The notes beneath the pieces were generated by a model that was not told the origin of the DNA, made no database searches, and saw only the letters and a program-made list of their open reading frames with translations. From Pseudoalteromonas prydzensis (GTDB taxonomy: Bacteria; Pseudomonadota; Gammaproteobacteria; Enterobacterales; Alteromonadaceae): DNA of 64,000 bases. Location: positions 434,001 to 498,000 of the forward strand of contig NZ_BDDT01000002.1 of NCBI RefSeq assembly GCF_001661495.1, given 5' to 3'. Positions 28,323 through 37,893 of the stretch are shown here, piece after piece. How positions within the stretch are numbered: the first letter of the stretch is position 1; each line of letters starts with the position of its first letter. Position numbers and translations under genes: made by a program.

Positions 28323-29992
28323 TGACTGCACAAACATATGATTACATCATAGTCGGTGCAGGCTCAGCTGGGTGTGTATTGGCTAATCGTCTATCTGAAG
28401 ACAGCAACAATCGTGTTTTATTGTTAGAAACGGGCGGCAGTGATAAAAGCATTTTTATTAAAATGCCCACGGCGCTGTCTATTCCAATGAATACTGATAA
28501 ATACGCATGGCAGTTTCATACCCAAGCAGAACCGTTTTTAGATAACCGTAAAATGCATTGCCCACGCGGTAAGGTATTAGGTGGTTCATCATCTATCAAT
28601 GGCATGGTTTATGTACGTGGCCATGCTAAAGATTTTGACGAATGGCAACAACACGGTGCAAACGGTTGGGATTATCAGTCGTGCTTGCCGTATTTTCAAA
28701 AAGCAGAATCATTCTATTTAGGTAAAAACGACTATCGTGGTGATAGCGGCCCTTTAGGTGTGAACAACGGTAACGAAATGGCGAACCCGCTTTATAAAGC
28801 CTTTATCAAAGCGGGCCAGCAAGCCGGATATGCAGCGACTGACGATTACAATGCAGCGCAGCAAGAAGGCTTTGGGCCAATGCATATGACTGTTAAAGAC
28901 GGTGTGCGCAGCTCTGCAAGTCGTGAATATTTAGACCCCATAAAATCTCGCAGTAACCTTACTGTAGTCACTGGTGCGCTTGCTGAAAAAGTATTACTCG
29001 AAGGCAAAAAAGCCACAGGTATTGAGTACAGTATTAATGGTCAAAAACAGCAAGTATTTGCAAATAAAGACGTTATATTGAGTGCAGGACCTATCGGTTC
29101 ACCCCATTTATTACAGCTTTCAGGCATTGGTGATAGTGAAACCCTAGCGGCAGCGGGTGTTGAGGTTAAACACCATTTACCGGGTGTGGGTCAAAACCTG
29201 CAAGACCACTTAGAGTTTTATTTTCAATATAAGTGTAAGCAGCCAATTACTTTAAATGGCAAGCTGGGGCTTATTTCGAAAGGTCTTATTGGCGCACGTT
29301 GGTTATTAAACCGAAGTGGCCTAGGTGCGACCAATCACTTTGAGTCGTGTGCGTTTATTCGCTCAAAACCAGGTGTTGAATGGCCAGATATTCAGTACCA
29401 CTTTTTACCGGCTGCTATTCGTTATGATGGTAAAAGTGCCTTTGCTGGCCATGGTTTCCAAGTACATGTGGGTCATAACAAACCGAAAAGCCGTGGTGCG
29501 GTGACGATAAAGTCAGCGGATCCTACGGTTGCACCAAATATTCAATTTAATTATTTGCAGCATCAAGATGATATTGAAGGGTTTAGAGCGTGTGTGCGCT
29601 TAACTCGTGAAATCATTGAGCAAAATGCGTTTGATGACTACCGCGATGATGAAATTCAACCGGGTAAGGCGATTCAAACTGATGAGCAAATTGATGCTTT
29701 TGTTCGCCAAGCGGTTGAGAGTGCTTACCATCCATCTTGTTCATGCAAAATGGGTGAAGATGAACTGGCAGTCGTGAACTCAAATACGCAAGTTCATGGT
29801 ATTGAAGGGCTGCGAGTGGTTGATTCGTCAATCTTCCCAACGATACCAAACGGTAATTTAAATGCGCCAACCATTATGGTGGCAGAAAAAGCGGCTGACT
29901 TAATTTTAGGTAAGCCACCACTTAGTAAATCGCAAGCAAAGGTTGTCATTGATTCACAATGGCAAACAAAGCAGCGTAGCTCGGAGATCTAA
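28322..29992 (+). CDS. betA: BetA, choline dehydrogenase (GMC oxidoreductase)
   Basis: 556 residues, normal for BetA. FAD-binding motif GAGSAGC at residues 12-18, then ETGGSDKS, the GMC signature [21 protein letters not shown], the second GMC signature [17 protein letters not shown], and a C-terminal active-site region [12 protein letters not shown] with [21 protein letters not shown]. Oxidises choline to betaine aldehyde at the membrane and passes electrons to the respiratory chain. Overlaps betB by one base. A perfect hairpin follows the gene before the transporter. Confidence 0.95.
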   Translation: MTAQTYDYIIVGAGSAGCVLANRLSEDSNNRVLLLETGGSDKSIFIKMPTALSIPMNTDKYAWQFHTQAEPFLDNRKMHCPRGKVLGGSSSINGMVYVRGHAKDFDEWQQHGANGWDYQSCLPYFQKAESFYLGKNDYRGDSGPLGVNNGNEMANPLYKAFIKAGQQAGYAATDDYNAAQQEGFGPMHMTVKDGVRSSASREYLDPIKSRSNLTVVTGALAEKVLLEGKKATGIEYSINGQKQQVFANKDVILSAGPIGSPHLLQLSGIGDSETLAAAGVEVKHHLPGVGQNLQDHLEFYFQYKCKQPITLNGKLGLISKGLIGARWLLNRSGLGATNHFESCAFIRSKPGVEWPDIQYHFLPAAIRYDGKSAFAGHGFQVHVGHNKPKSRGAVTIKSADPTVAPNIQFNYLQHQDDIEGFRACVRLTREIIEQNAFDDYRDDEIQPGKAIQTDEQIDAFVRQAVESAYHPSCSCKMGEDELAVVNSNTQVHGIEGLRVVDSSIFPTIPNGNLNAPTIMVAEKAADLILGKPPLSKSQAKVVIDSQWQTKQRSSEI

Positions 29993-30000
29993 TAAAGTCA

Positions 30001-30025
30001 CCTGAGACACATATTGTGTCTCAGG
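30001..30025 (+). terminator. Perfect hairpin after betA
   Basis: Eleven-base arms CCTGAGACACA and TGTGTCTCAGG around TAT. No T run follows, so it may reduce rather than end transcription into the transporter gene, or protect the betIBA mRNA 3' end. Confidence 0.6.
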
Positions 30026-30093
30026 GCTTGCAGTGGCGCGCATCATAAGTAGTTTGTGGTGCGTTAATGCGAGATAAAATACACGGAGAAAAA

Positions 30094-30132
30094 ATGACTT
30101 ATTATCATTTATTTTGGGGGGGCAAATTATGA
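30094..30132 (+). CDS. Possible 12-residue leader peptide coupled to the BCCT gene
   Basis: GGAG at 30085-30088 stands five bases before ATG 30094, the best ribosome site in this gap. The frame reads MTYYHLFWGGKL and stops at TGA, and the stop overlaps the transporter's ATG as ATGA. The transporter's own start lacks a good ribosome site except the seven-G run. Hence the transporter may be translated through this short frame. Alternatively, one extra G in the run would fuse both frames, so a homopolymer error is possible. Confidence 0.45.
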   Translation: MTYYHLFWGGKL

Positions 30133-31346
30133 CCTTATGGCTTAGTGCTGGCATTATTTTTACCCTACTGGCAATTATCGCAATTTTAGTAAAATGGGGA
30201 AACGTAAAGTGTGTAGGCGTCACACCGGTTAGAACATTTACCTTTATCGCAATCTTATTTACATCAGGCTTAGACGTTGGCTTGATCATGTTTCCACTAA
30301 CAGAGTTTGCAGGTTATGCAGACATAAAAGCAAGCCCAGAATATGCGTTTGCCAATCCATTGGCCATTGAGTTTGGTTACTGGGGCTTTCTTATCTGGGG
30401 ATTTTACTTCCTTACGTGCTTTTATTTCTGTGTAATAGAACCTAAAGTGAAATTCTTCGAAATTCCTTGGGTTAAATTAATCAATAACGTTGTTATTATT
30501 GGTACTTGTGCATTTACTGCTTTTTTATTGCTGTCTAACTTACCTTGGTACTTGCCGAGTTTCGGCGATGGCGAATCGCTCATTCCTTCGTTTTATTTAA
30601 TCGTCTTTGCAGCGATTTGCTTTGCTGTGTATTCCAGCACGGATATTAAATATGTACGCTTTTTAAGTATCGCAACGACTTGGCTATTCATTGCCTTAAT
30701 TGGCTTTATGTGGGTTGGTGCGTTTATGGGGGAAAGCGGGCAAGTGTCTGACTTTACTAATAACCTTGCATCTATTGGTAATTACTTTGGCAACATTAAT
30801 GAGTTTGTTTTACCGCTTAATGATTACCATGAGTTTTACTTATTTTGGTGGTTTGCGTGGAGCATTATGATTGGTCAGTTTACCTCTCGTTTTGTGGGTG
30901 GCTTAAAAACTTATCAGGTATTGGGCGCGATGCTTATTTTCCCGTCAATCCCAATTGCGATTTGGTTTAGCGTGCTTTATCAATATCACGAAGCGGGTTT
31001 ACCAACGCAAGGTATTAAAAATATCGCCATGGTATTTGTTGGGGTGGTCTTTGTGATCAATTCACTTGATTCTTTGATCCGTTTATACACTGACAATATG
31101 AATATCACCGTTAAGCGATTAGGTAAATTTAACTATATTGCCCTAAATATAGTGGCTCTTTCATTGTTAACTTTGTTATTTAAACTAAACTTTTTACAAA
31201 TACAATGGGTTGGGGCGCTGGTAATTGGGCTGTTTTTTGGTTGCGCTGCGTTTATTGCATATAGCAAATTCAAAACTGTGAGCAACATTGATAGCTCGCC
31301 AAAAGATAACAAAATTGACTATACAAAAATCGAATCAGTAAGCTAA
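30129..31346 (+). CDS. BCCT family (betaine/choline/carnitine) transporter, short and divergent form
   Basis: About 405 residues and eleven or twelve membrane segments; usual BCCT proteins have 500-680. The family motif is seen as WWFAWSIMIGQFTSRFVGG, corresponding to WWxxWxxxxGxFxxRxxxG. Also YWGFLIWGFYFLTCFYFC near residue 80, in the place of the family's HWGxxxWxxY. The motif GMN-GL near the sodium site is altered. It follows betIBA and precedes a porin gene, so choline import is the natural reading. Starting from ATG 30129; coupling to a short upstream frame is discussed separately. The family assignment rests on motifs and context; the substrate is inference. Confidence 0.8.
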   Translation: MTLWLSAGIIFTLLAIIAILVKWGNVKCVGVTPVRTFTFIAILFTSGLDVGLIMFPLTEFAGYADIKASPEYAFANPLAIEFGYWGFLIWGFYFLTCFYFCVIEPKVKFFEIPWVKLINNVVIIGTCAFTAFLLLSNLPWYLPSFGDGESLIPSFYLIVFAAICFAVYSSTDIKYVRFLSIATTWLFIALIGFMWVGAFMGESGQVSDFTNNLASIGNYFGNINEFVLPLNDYHEFYLFWWFAWSIMIGQFTSRFVGGLKTYQVLGAMLIFPSIPIAIWFSVLYQYHEAGLPTQGIKNIAMVFVGVVFVINSLDSLIRLYTDNMNITVKRLGKFNYIALNIVALSLLTLLFKLNFLQIQWVGALVIGLFFGCAAFIAYSKFKTVSNIDSSPKDNKIDYTKIESVS

Positions 31347-31355
31347 GGAATTAAC

Positions 31356-32063
31356 ATGACAACACAAAAAACATTACTTGCAGTAGTACTGCCGTTCGCA
31401 CTTTTTTCAGCATCTGCATTAGCTGACTGGTCAACGACCATCACGGGGGTATCTGACTATACCTTTAACGGTGTGAGTCAAACCAACAATGATCCTGCAA
31501 TTCAAGGTAGCCTTGATTATTCATTTGGTGAGTCGGGTATGTACGCCGGCACGTGGGCATCAAATGTGGATTTTGGTGATGATACTAATATTGAATGGGA
31601 TGCTTATTTTGGCCGTTACGCGCAGTTAAACGATGCACTTAGCGTTGATTATGGTTTAGCGTATTACAGCTATCATGGGCAAAGTAATTCAAGCGATGGT
31701 AATTATTTTGAAGCCTACACAAAATTTGGTTATGCCAGTGAATTGGGCCAAACCGAGCTGAACTTTTGGTACAGCTGGGATTACTTTGGTACTGGCGCAG
31801 GGCATGTGATCTCTATGGTTGCGCATACGATTGAACTTGCGCCAAATCACGCATTACGCGCTAGTTTTGATATTTCGAACTCACTCGATGGTGACAAGTT
31901 TGCATGGGATACCGATGGTAAATCGTATAACCACTATCGCTTAGCGTATCAAACAAGCCTAGCTGGTTTCGATATTGAAGTAGCAGGCGAGAACACTAGC
32001 TTAGATATCGATACTGCCGATGAGCGTATTGTGTTATCTGTTGGTCGTACTTTCTCACTGTAA
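31356..32063 (+). CDS. TorF family putative outer-membrane porin
   Basis: 235 residues with a clear signal peptide (LLAVVLPFALFSASALA, cut before DWSTT). The mature protein is beta-strand rich and begins STTITGVSDYTFNGVSQTNNDPAIQGSLDY, the TorF family (TIGR02001) opening. It ends with Phe and Leu as porins often do (GRTFSL). ATG has AAGGA six to seven bases upstream and the gene starts nine bases after the BCCT stop. Probably a channel letting choline or betaine cross the outer membrane; that is context inference. Confidence 0.88.
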   Translation: MTTQKTLLAVVLPFALFSASALADWSTTITGVSDYTFNGVSQTNNDPAIQGSLDYSFGESGMYAGTWASNVDFGDDTNIEWDAYFGRYAQLNDALSVDYGLAYYSYHGQSNSSDGNYFEAYTKFGYASELGQTELNFWYSWDYFGTGAGHVISMVAHTIELAPNHALRASFDISNSLDGDKFAWDTDGKSYNHYRLAYQTSLAGFDIEVAGENTSLDIDTADERIVLSVGRTFSL

Positions 32064-32088
32064 TTTATAAAAGTTTGTTTAAGCACCA

Positions 32089-32113
32089 AAGCGGCCAATT
32101 AGGCCGTTTTTTT
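32089..32113 (+). terminator. Rho-independent terminator after the porin gene
   Basis: CGGCC-AATTA-GGCCG stem followed by seven T residues. Ends the choline gene group. Confidence 0.9.
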
Positions 32114-32120
32114 ATTTATA

Positions 32121-32936
32121 TTACTGCATGCTAGTTTTGCTAGGCCGGTAATCACCTTGCTCTAAGCCTTTAAAGTAAGCTTGGTAACGACCATCTTGCT
32201 TAAATTGTGCTAAGTGTACATTAAATATTTGCAGTAGCTCTTCACTTTGCTCTGCATTTTTGGGAAACAATAAAAAACTGTTATTGAGCAGTATGGGGTG
32301 TGGGTGGTGAGTGATCGTGTCAGCAAGTTCAGGGTGTTGATTGTAAAGGGTGTGATAGCCAATATTTATCTCCTCAGCAAACGCATCAATACGACCTGCT
32401 GATAAGCGACGAAAATTTTGCTCTGTACTACTTACTTGTGATAAATCGAATATGCCTTCTGCAGCTGCTTTATCAAATTTTGGCCCATAGCTATAACTCA
32501 ACCCGCCACCTATTATCAGACCACGTAAATCATTAAAATTGTGCCATTCAAAATGGTTATCCTTTTTATAAAAAAACACGAATTTTTCACTAAGCACGGC
32601 ATCGCTGTAATAATAATTTTTAACCCTTTCTTTACTATGCATCCAAACCGCAGTTGCTGCATATTTACCATTGTACGTATCATGATAAGCACGACCCCAT
32701 GGTAAAAAGGTGAAGTTAGCTTGGATCCCCGCCTCGTTAAAAATATCCTTTATAAGGTGGGCCGCAACACCTTGATAGGGGAGAGATTCACTTAAAAATG
32801 GCGGCCATTCACCTACACTTATATTTATGGTTGTTTGATTGGGGTTTGACTTCATTGGTACGGCGAATGCACTGGTTATGCTGCAGAGTAACAACCAAGT
32901 AAAGCATAATGGCACTATTACTCTAGTATTAAACAT
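32121..32936 (-). CDS. Periplasmic solute-binding protein (family 3 type)
   Basis: 271 residues with signal peptide (CFTWLLLCSITSAFA). The mature part has the family-3 amino-acid-binding layout: VGEWPPFLSE at the N-terminus, GVAAHLIKDIFNEAGIQANFTFLPWGRAYHD, then LRGLIIGGGLSYSYG and GRIDAFAEE. No ABC permease or ATPase lies next to it; such orphan binding proteins are common in Alteromonadales and may serve as scavengers or sensors. Substrate unknown. Confidence 0.87.
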   Translation of the reverse strand: MFNTRVIVPLCFTWLLLCSITSAFAVPMKSNPNQTTINISVGEWPPFLSESLPYQGVAAHLIKDIFNEAGIQANFTFLPWGRAYHDTYNGKYAATAVWMHSKERVKNYYYSDAVLSEKFVFFYKKDNHFEWHNFNDLRGLIIGGGLSYSYGPKFDKAAAEGIFDLSQVSSTEQNFRRLSAGRIDAFAEEINIGYHTLYNQHPELADTITHHPHPILLNNSFLLFPKNAEQSEELLQIFNVHLAQFKQDGRYQAYFKGLEQGDYRPSKTSMQ

Positions 32937-33086
32937 TTCGTACCCCTTGGCTTATGGCTTAAATTGTTAACGAATTGTTTTGATATTACCTCAGCAAATA
33001 TTGAAAAGCGAATTACCACTTTGCAGCCCATAAATGAAGTTCACACTCAAGTGTAAACGCCTTATCTAGAGAACAAGGTTATTTTG

Positions 33087-34331
33087 TTATAAATATCTAA
33101 CAGTAAAGCGGTTTATTGCAGCCATAGCAAGCGTATAAGTAGCCATTATTATGAGTTCACTTATGTTATTACCGTGATCGAACATATAGTTTGCTAAGCC
33201 CATATTTAAGCCAAAAGAAATACACATAAAAAAACTGAGTAAATTTATATTCTTGCAGACATTACCAATAGCAAAACTAAGTAATACCCCCGCAGAGCAG
33301 GCCAACGAGTAACTTAATATATTGAATATTAAAAATGTTGGGTTAGCTAAACTAAGCGCCGAAGCTGTTATAAAGCACAGACTCGCCACTAAAATAGCAA
33401 GTTTTAACACACTATTACTAAGAGCGACTTTGGCGCTAAAGCTACTATTGTAAATGGGTAGAGTAAATAACAGCTCCCATGAGTTTTGCTTTTGTATTTT
33501 ACTCCACAAACTTAATGTAACAATAGCGAATAAGCAGAGTGTTAAAACAAAAATGACATGCTCAGTGATGTTATAAAATAAGTTTATCACTACACCGATA
33601 GTACATAAAAGTGTAAGCAAAATAAGGTATTGAGAGAGTCCAGAGCCAACAAAGTAGCTAAGAGGGAATAACCCTTTATTAATTGAGCTGCCGTAATTTG
33701 ATAAAAAGCCACTAGGAATTGGCGACCAACCAGATTGCAGGCCATTACGATAATTGCTCAGTGAGTCGGGGCGCCATACATAGGCAGATGAAAAGTTATT
33801 ATGCAATAACGCGATAGCGATATAAGCAATGATATTAACGGGTATTAACCAAACGGGAAGTTGCTCTATAAGCACACACACTAACGTTGCGATAAAAAAG
33901 CTAAGGTAGCACACAGAAGTAAATAAATGGCTGAATGAGCGATTTAAAAACCAGATAATAATGCCAACCAGATTGGCAAGTGTGAGCGTTGCTAATAGAT
34001 TGATATTACCTGCAATTATGATACTCAATATAGAAATCAAGTTACTAAATACAATGAATACCTTACCTTGAAACATTACATGCTCGCGGTATCCTACAAC
34101 TAGACTCTGCCATTCAGTTGCTTGCATTTTAATGCTTTGCCACGCTATCGCACTGTACATACAGATAGTTGCAAACATGATCATTAACGTAATAAGTTCT
34201 TCAATACCAGTAGCAATAAGGCACAGAAAAGAGGTGATAGTTGCAGCGATAAAATAGCTGGCAGAGCCTACATCTTTTAACCAAAAACTGACAGCTCCCT
34301 GATACCAAGGACGTTTACTGACTTGCATCAT
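33087..34331 (-). CDS. ABC transporter permease-like membrane protein
   Basis: 414 residues, very hydrophobic, about ten to twelve membrane segments. No strong motif is recognised; the assignment rests on the operon, as its ATG overlaps the end of the ATPase gene by four bases (ATGATG context). Typical permeases in GntR(YtrA)-ABC operons are of similar size. Possibly exports a peptide antibiotic or envelope component. Confidence 0.72.
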   Translation of the reverse strand: MMQVSKRPWYQGAVSFWLKDVGSASYFIAATITSFLCLIATGIEELITLMIMFATICMYSAIAWQSIKMQATEWQSLVVGYREHVMFQGKVFIVFSNLISILSIIIAGNINLLATLTLANLVGIIIWFLNRSFSHLFTSVCYLSFFIATLVCVLIEQLPVWLIPVNIIAYIAIALLHNNFSSAYVWRPDSLSNYRNGLQSGWSPIPSGFLSNYGSSINKGLFPLSYFVGSGLSQYLILLTLLCTIGVVINLFYNITEHVIFVLTLCLFAIVTLSLWSKIQKQNSWELLFTLPIYNSSFSAKVALSNSVLKLAILVASLCFITASALSLANPTFLIFNILSYSLACSAGVLLSFAIGNVCKNINLLSFFMCISFGLNMGLANYMFDHGNNISELIIMATYTLAMAAINRFTVRYL

Positions 34332-35164
34332 CCATGTAACTCCACAAACAGCTGCTCAAGTGACAGTGTATTGATTGCTAGAGCATCCACTATAGCTTCA
34401 CCGGTATAGCCATAAATGATGGCGCAATTTTGCTGTCGGTTCAGTACCTTGTATGCGCTGAGATCGATAGTCGGTTCTCTAAAGCTGACTTTTCTAACCG
34501 TGTCGCGAATGACATCTAATTCGTCAAGTAACAGTAATTCGCCTTGTTTTATTAGTGCAATATGACTGGCGACACGTTCTATGTCGGAGGTGATATGCGA
34601 TGAAAATAAAATTCCAGAGCCCGAATCTAATGCTAAGTCGAAAAGATCGCTCATAAATTCGCGCCGAGCGATTGGGTCTAAACTTGCCACCGGCTCATCT
34701 AAAATAAGCAGTTGCGGCCTATAAGCCATAGCCATAATAAGGGCCAGAGTTTGACGCTGGCCTATGGAAAGGTCGTTAATGGCATCATTGTTATTCAATT
34801 CAAAGCGCGCGAGCCATTTTGTTTCTAATTGCATATCCCAGTCGGGGTAAAAGCTGCGGTGTAATGCCAATGCATCGGCAATTTTAAAACCTTCATAACC
34901 AAATGTTTGCTGAGCCACATAGCCAATTTTTTGTTTACTGCTGGCACTGAGTTGATTACTTAATTCACCTAGCACCTGAATCTCACCCTGATCTGGAGTT
35001 ATTAACCCAAGGGCGCTGCGTAATAAGGTTGTTTTACCTGCACCATTTTTACCTAATAAGCCAATCACCATACCAGGCTCAACATTAAGATTAATGTTGT
35101 TCAACACACAGCGTTGATTGTATTTTTTAGAGATATTTTTATAGCTAAGAAGTGGTTGTGTCAT
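34328..35164 (-). CDS. ABC transporter ATP-binding protein
   Basis: 278 residues from ATG 35164, two bases after the gntR stop; an in-frame GTG at 35179 lies inside gntR and is less likely. Walker A GLLGKNGAGKTTLLR at about residues 35-49, Q-loop YVAQQTFG, signature LSIGQRQTLALIMA, Walker B LLILDEPVASLD, and the switch His in SSHITSD. An ABC-2 or YtrB-like exporter ATPase; signature motif is LSIGQ rather than LSGGQ. Second gene of a GntR-ATPase-permease operon, similar in layout to ytrAB. Confidence 0.93.
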   Translation of the reverse strand: MTQPLLSYKNISKKYNQRCVLNNINLNVEPGMVIGLLGKNGAGKTTLLRSALGLITPDQGEIQVLGELSNQLSASSKQKIGYVAQQTFGYEGFKIADALALHRSFYPDWDMQLETKWLARFELNNNDAINDLSIGQRQTLALIMAMAYRPQLLILDEPVASLDPIARREFMSDLFDLALDSGSGILFSSHITSDIERVASHIALIKQGELLLLDELDVIRDTVRKVSFREPTIDLSAYKVLNRQQNCAIIYGYTGEAIVDALAINTLSLEQLFVELHG

Positions 35165-35166
35165 TG

Positions 35167-35541
35167 TTATAATTCCCACCGTTTTTTTATTAGTTCGGCT
35201 AACGATGCTTGCGGTACATCGAGTTGTTTGGCTTGTTGAATAAGTTGATCAATAGCTTTAAAAAGTAACGTTTCTTGCTGATCAGTGTGTTGTGCTGTTT
35301 TTTGTGCCACTCTGGTTGCTTGGCCACGACGACGCTCAAGCCAGCCTTGATCGACTAATTGACCAATAGCTCTAGAAACGGTCATAGGGTTCACTGCGAA
35401 GTGATCCGCTATTTTTCTCACAGATGGTAGCTCTTCACCCGCAGCTATTTGCCCACCTACAATTAAACGCACAATTTGCTCATGCAGTTGCTTGTAAATG
35501 GGATCGCCACTATTGGGGTTGACATTAATAAACTCTAGCAT
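35167..35541 (-). CDS. GntR family regulator, YtrA subfamily
   Basis: 124 residues. The winged helix reads PIYKQLHEQIVRLIVGGQIAAGEELPSVRKIADHFAVNPMTVSRAIGQLVDQGWLERRRGQ, matching the YtrA subfamily in which only a short C-terminal dimerisation segment follows. First gene of an operon with an ABC ATPase and permease. A perfect palindrome 15 bases upstream of its start is a likely autoregulatory site. YtrA-type repressors often respond to cell-wall antibiotics. Confidence 0.93.
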   Translation of the reverse strand: MLEFINVNPNSGDPIYKQLHEQIVRLIVGGQIAAGEELPSVRKIADHFAVNPMTVSRAIGQLVDQGWLERRRGQATRVAQKTAQHTDQQETLLFKAIDQLIQQAKQLDVPQASLAELIKKRWEL

Positions 35542-35555
35542 TACTCTTTCTCTAC

Positions 35556-35575
35556 TGTATTAATACATTAATACA
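35556..35575. promoter_or_regulatory. Perfect palindrome upstream of gntR (likely operator)
   Basis: Arms TGTATTAAT and ATTAATACA around AC, perfectly symmetric. It lies 15 bases upstream of the gntR start, overlapping the presumed promoter, as expected for a YtrA-type repressor site. It also lies in the promoter region of the divergent hydrolase gene. Confidence 0.75.
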
Positions 35576-35634
35576 CCGATACACTAAGTAATAAGTTATC
35601 ACATTAAGTGTAAAATGCAAACAAGGGAAAAGTG

Positions 35635-37155
35635 ATGAATAGCATATCAAATTGTTCTAATAGACTGATAAATATAGTGATGATGCCAATTTTAATAATT
35701 GCATCAACAGCGTTATACGCAGAAAGCAATCAAAATAGCCAACCAAAACTGACGCCATGTTATATGGAAGGACTGGCTGATAAACTAATGTGTGGCAGCA
35801 TTGCTCAACCTTTATCGGATGATCCTAATGATGGCCAGATTGATATTCATTTTGCTGTTATTCCAGCAATCAAGCCTAGTCATCCTGATCAAGCGGTGCT
35901 TGGTTTTGCCGGTGGCCCAGGGCAAGGCGCAATAGATTTAGCCGCAGTGTTTAATCATAACTTACGGTTTGCCCGTGAAACCCGCGATATCGTACTGGTT
36001 GATCAGCGTGGCACAGGTTATTCACATCAATTGCAATGTGAAAGTGATGATTTAAAAACTCAGTTTGCTTTTAATGATGTGATCGCTGACCTTCAAGCCA
36101 TGGGGGCAGAAGATACGCAAAAGTGTAAAGCAAAGCTCAATATTGATTTGAGCAATTTTACTACGCCTGTTGCGGCAAAGGATTTTGAAGCGGTACGTAA
36201 AGCATTAGGTTATAAAGGTTTTCATTTATACGGGGTATCGTATGGCACACGTATTGCGCAGGAATATATGCGTCAATTTCCTAATGCTGTGTTAACGAGT
36301 ACCTTAGATGGTGTTGTGCCAATGCAGCAAAGTTTGGCTGCCATAGGTGGAGCAGTTGATGGTTCACTGGCTGCATTATTCAAGCGTTGTGCAGCTGATA
36401 CTTTGTGCGCAGCGCAATACCCTAACTTAGAAAATAACTTTAATTCATTGCTTACGCAGCTTGAACAACAGCCTGTACAAACACAGGTTAGACACCCACG
36501 TACCAATGACGTTATTGCTTTTACAATCACTAAAATGAAGTTTTACAGTGCGATACGCTTTGCGCTATACAGCCATGCACAACGCGCGATTGTGCCAATG
36601 GTTATTGAAAAAGCACAAAGGGGTGACTATTCACCACTGGCTGGCATGATGGCGAATGTTGATTTAACACAATCTTTAGCAATGGGCATGCATAATGCCA
36701 TTGTTTGTGGTGAAGATTGGCCACGTTTAACAACGCAAACCCGCGTTCAATATAGTAAAGCTGATATGGGCAAAGCAATGATTGCAGGGTTTGATATAGC
36801 CTGCCCAATTCTAAATGTAAAAGCCGTTGACGAGGCATTTTATCAGCCGCTAAAAACCAGCACGCCAACGTTACTTCTTTCTGGTGGACGAGACCCTGCA
36901 ACACCTGCAAGTTGGGCTGAGCTTGCGATGGTTGAGATGACCAATGCCACTCACTTAGTCGCACCAACAGCCACCCATGGCGTTGGCTCGCAAACCTGTG
37001 CGCCGAAAATCATTGCTAAATTTATCGATCAGCAAAGTATGCAAGACATTGATACAAGCTGTATTAACGAGTCAAATGACAAACCGTTTTTTATGAATAT
37101 TAACGGCGTAGCCGTTGCCAATAGCCACTCAACTGATGCAGCTAGCAAGGAGTAA
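35635..37155 (+). CDS. Secreted S33 family alpha/beta hydrolase (tripeptidyl aminopeptidase-like)
   Basis: About 506 residues; ATG 35635 chosen over the adjacent GTG because the AGGGA site is better spaced. N-terminal signal segment (IVMMPILIIASTALYAE). Conserved blocks: VLGFAGGPGQGAID (oxyanion HGGPG-like), VLVDQRGTGYS, nucleophile Ser202 in GVSYGTRIAQEYM, and C-terminal LLLSGGRDPATPASWAE then a His in THLVAP. Matches S33 proline iminopeptidase/TAP-type enzymes that trim peptides in the periplasm. Its stop is followed three bases later by the ABC ATPase gene, with AAGGAG inside its own end, so the three genes form an operon. Perhaps processes a peptide handled by that exporter (inference). 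Confidence 0.9.
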   Translation: MNSISNCSNRLINIVMMPILIIASTALYAESNQNSQPKLTPCYMEGLADKLMCGSIAQPLSDDPNDGQIDIHFAVIPAIKPSHPDQAVLGFAGGPGQGAIDLAAVFNHNLRFARETRDIVLVDQRGTGYSHQLQCESDDLKTQFAFNDVIADLQAMGAEDTQKCKAKLNIDLSNFTTPVAAKDFEAVRKALGYKGFHLYGVSYGTRIAQEYMRQFPNAVLTSTLDGVVPMQQSLAAIGGAVDGSLAALFKRCAADTLCAAQYPNLENNFNSLLTQLEQQPVQTQVRHPRTNDVIAFTITKMKFYSAIRFALYSHAQRAIVPMVIEKAQRGDYSPLAGMMANVDLTQSLAMGMHNAIVCGEDWPRLTTQTRVQYSKADMGKAMIAGFDIACPILNVKAVDEAFYQPLKTSTPTLLLSGGRDPATPASWAELAMVEMTNATHLVAPTATHGVGSQTCAPKIIAKFIDQQSMQDIDTSCINESNDKPFFMNINGVAVANSHSTDAASKE

Positions 37156-37158
37156 GTG

Positions 37159-37893
37159 ATGATTAAAGTAACCAACCTAAGTAAGAAAATTGGCGACGTT
37201 AATGCGCTAAATGGTTTAAGTTTTACTGCACAGAACGGCAAGATCACCGGCCTTCTAGGGCCTAATGGCGCAGGTAAAACCACCTGTTTGCGCACCGTGT
37301 TTGGACTGTTAAAGGCAGATAGCGGGTATGCTGAAATTGATGGCATTGATGTTGCCAAAGAACCGATGGCAGCAAAACAAAAGCTTGGCTTGTTCCCGGA
37401 TCCGTGTGGTTTATATGAACGATTAACACCAAGGGAATACATTAGTTTTTTTGCCCAGTTAAGTGGCCTGAGCGCAAGAGAGGCTAAGCAAGCAACAATA
37501 GATGTAATAAATAAATTAGCTATGAATGATATTGCTGATCGCCGCTGCCAAGGTTTTTCGCAAGGGCAACGAATGAAAACCGCCTTAGCGCAAGCCGTGG
37601 TTCATAACCCATCAAACATTATTTTAGATGAACCAACTCGCGGCCTTGATGTAATGAGTACCCGTATATTAAGAGAGCTGTTGCTGTTACTGAAAGCGCA
37701 AGGACACTGCGTGTTATTTTCATCGCATGTTATGCAAGAAGTTGCAGCACTGTGTGACCACGTGGTGATCATGGCTAATGGTCAAGTGATTGCTCAAGGG
37801 TCAGTGGATGAGCTATGTAAACAAGCAGGTAAAGAGACATTAGAAGAAGCATTTGTCGCTTTAATTGGCAGCGATGAGGGGATTGCAGCATGA
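37159..37893 (+). CDS. ABC transporter ATP-binding protein, NatA-like
   Basis: 244 residues. ATG 37159 sits six bases after AAGGAG. Walker A GLLGPNGAGKTTCLR, signature GFSQGQRMKTALAQA (FSQGQ), Walker B NIILDEPTRGLDV, switch His SSHVMQE. Closest in pattern to NatA, the ATPase of a sodium exporter. The final codons overlap the permease start by four bases (ATGA), showing translational coupling. Second gene of the hydrolase-natA-natB operon. Confidence 0.9.
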   Translation: MIKVTNLSKKIGDVNALNGLSFTAQNGKITGLLGPNGAGKTTCLRTVFGLLKADSGYAEIDGIDVAKEPMAAKQKLGLFPDPCGLYERLTPREYISFFAQLSGLSAREAKQATIDVINKLAMNDIADRRCQGFSQGQRMKTALAQAVVHNPSNIILDEPTRGLDVMSTRILRELLLLLKAQGHCVLFSSHVMQEVAALCDHVVIMANGQVIAQGSVDELCKQAGKETLEEAFVALIGSDEGIAA

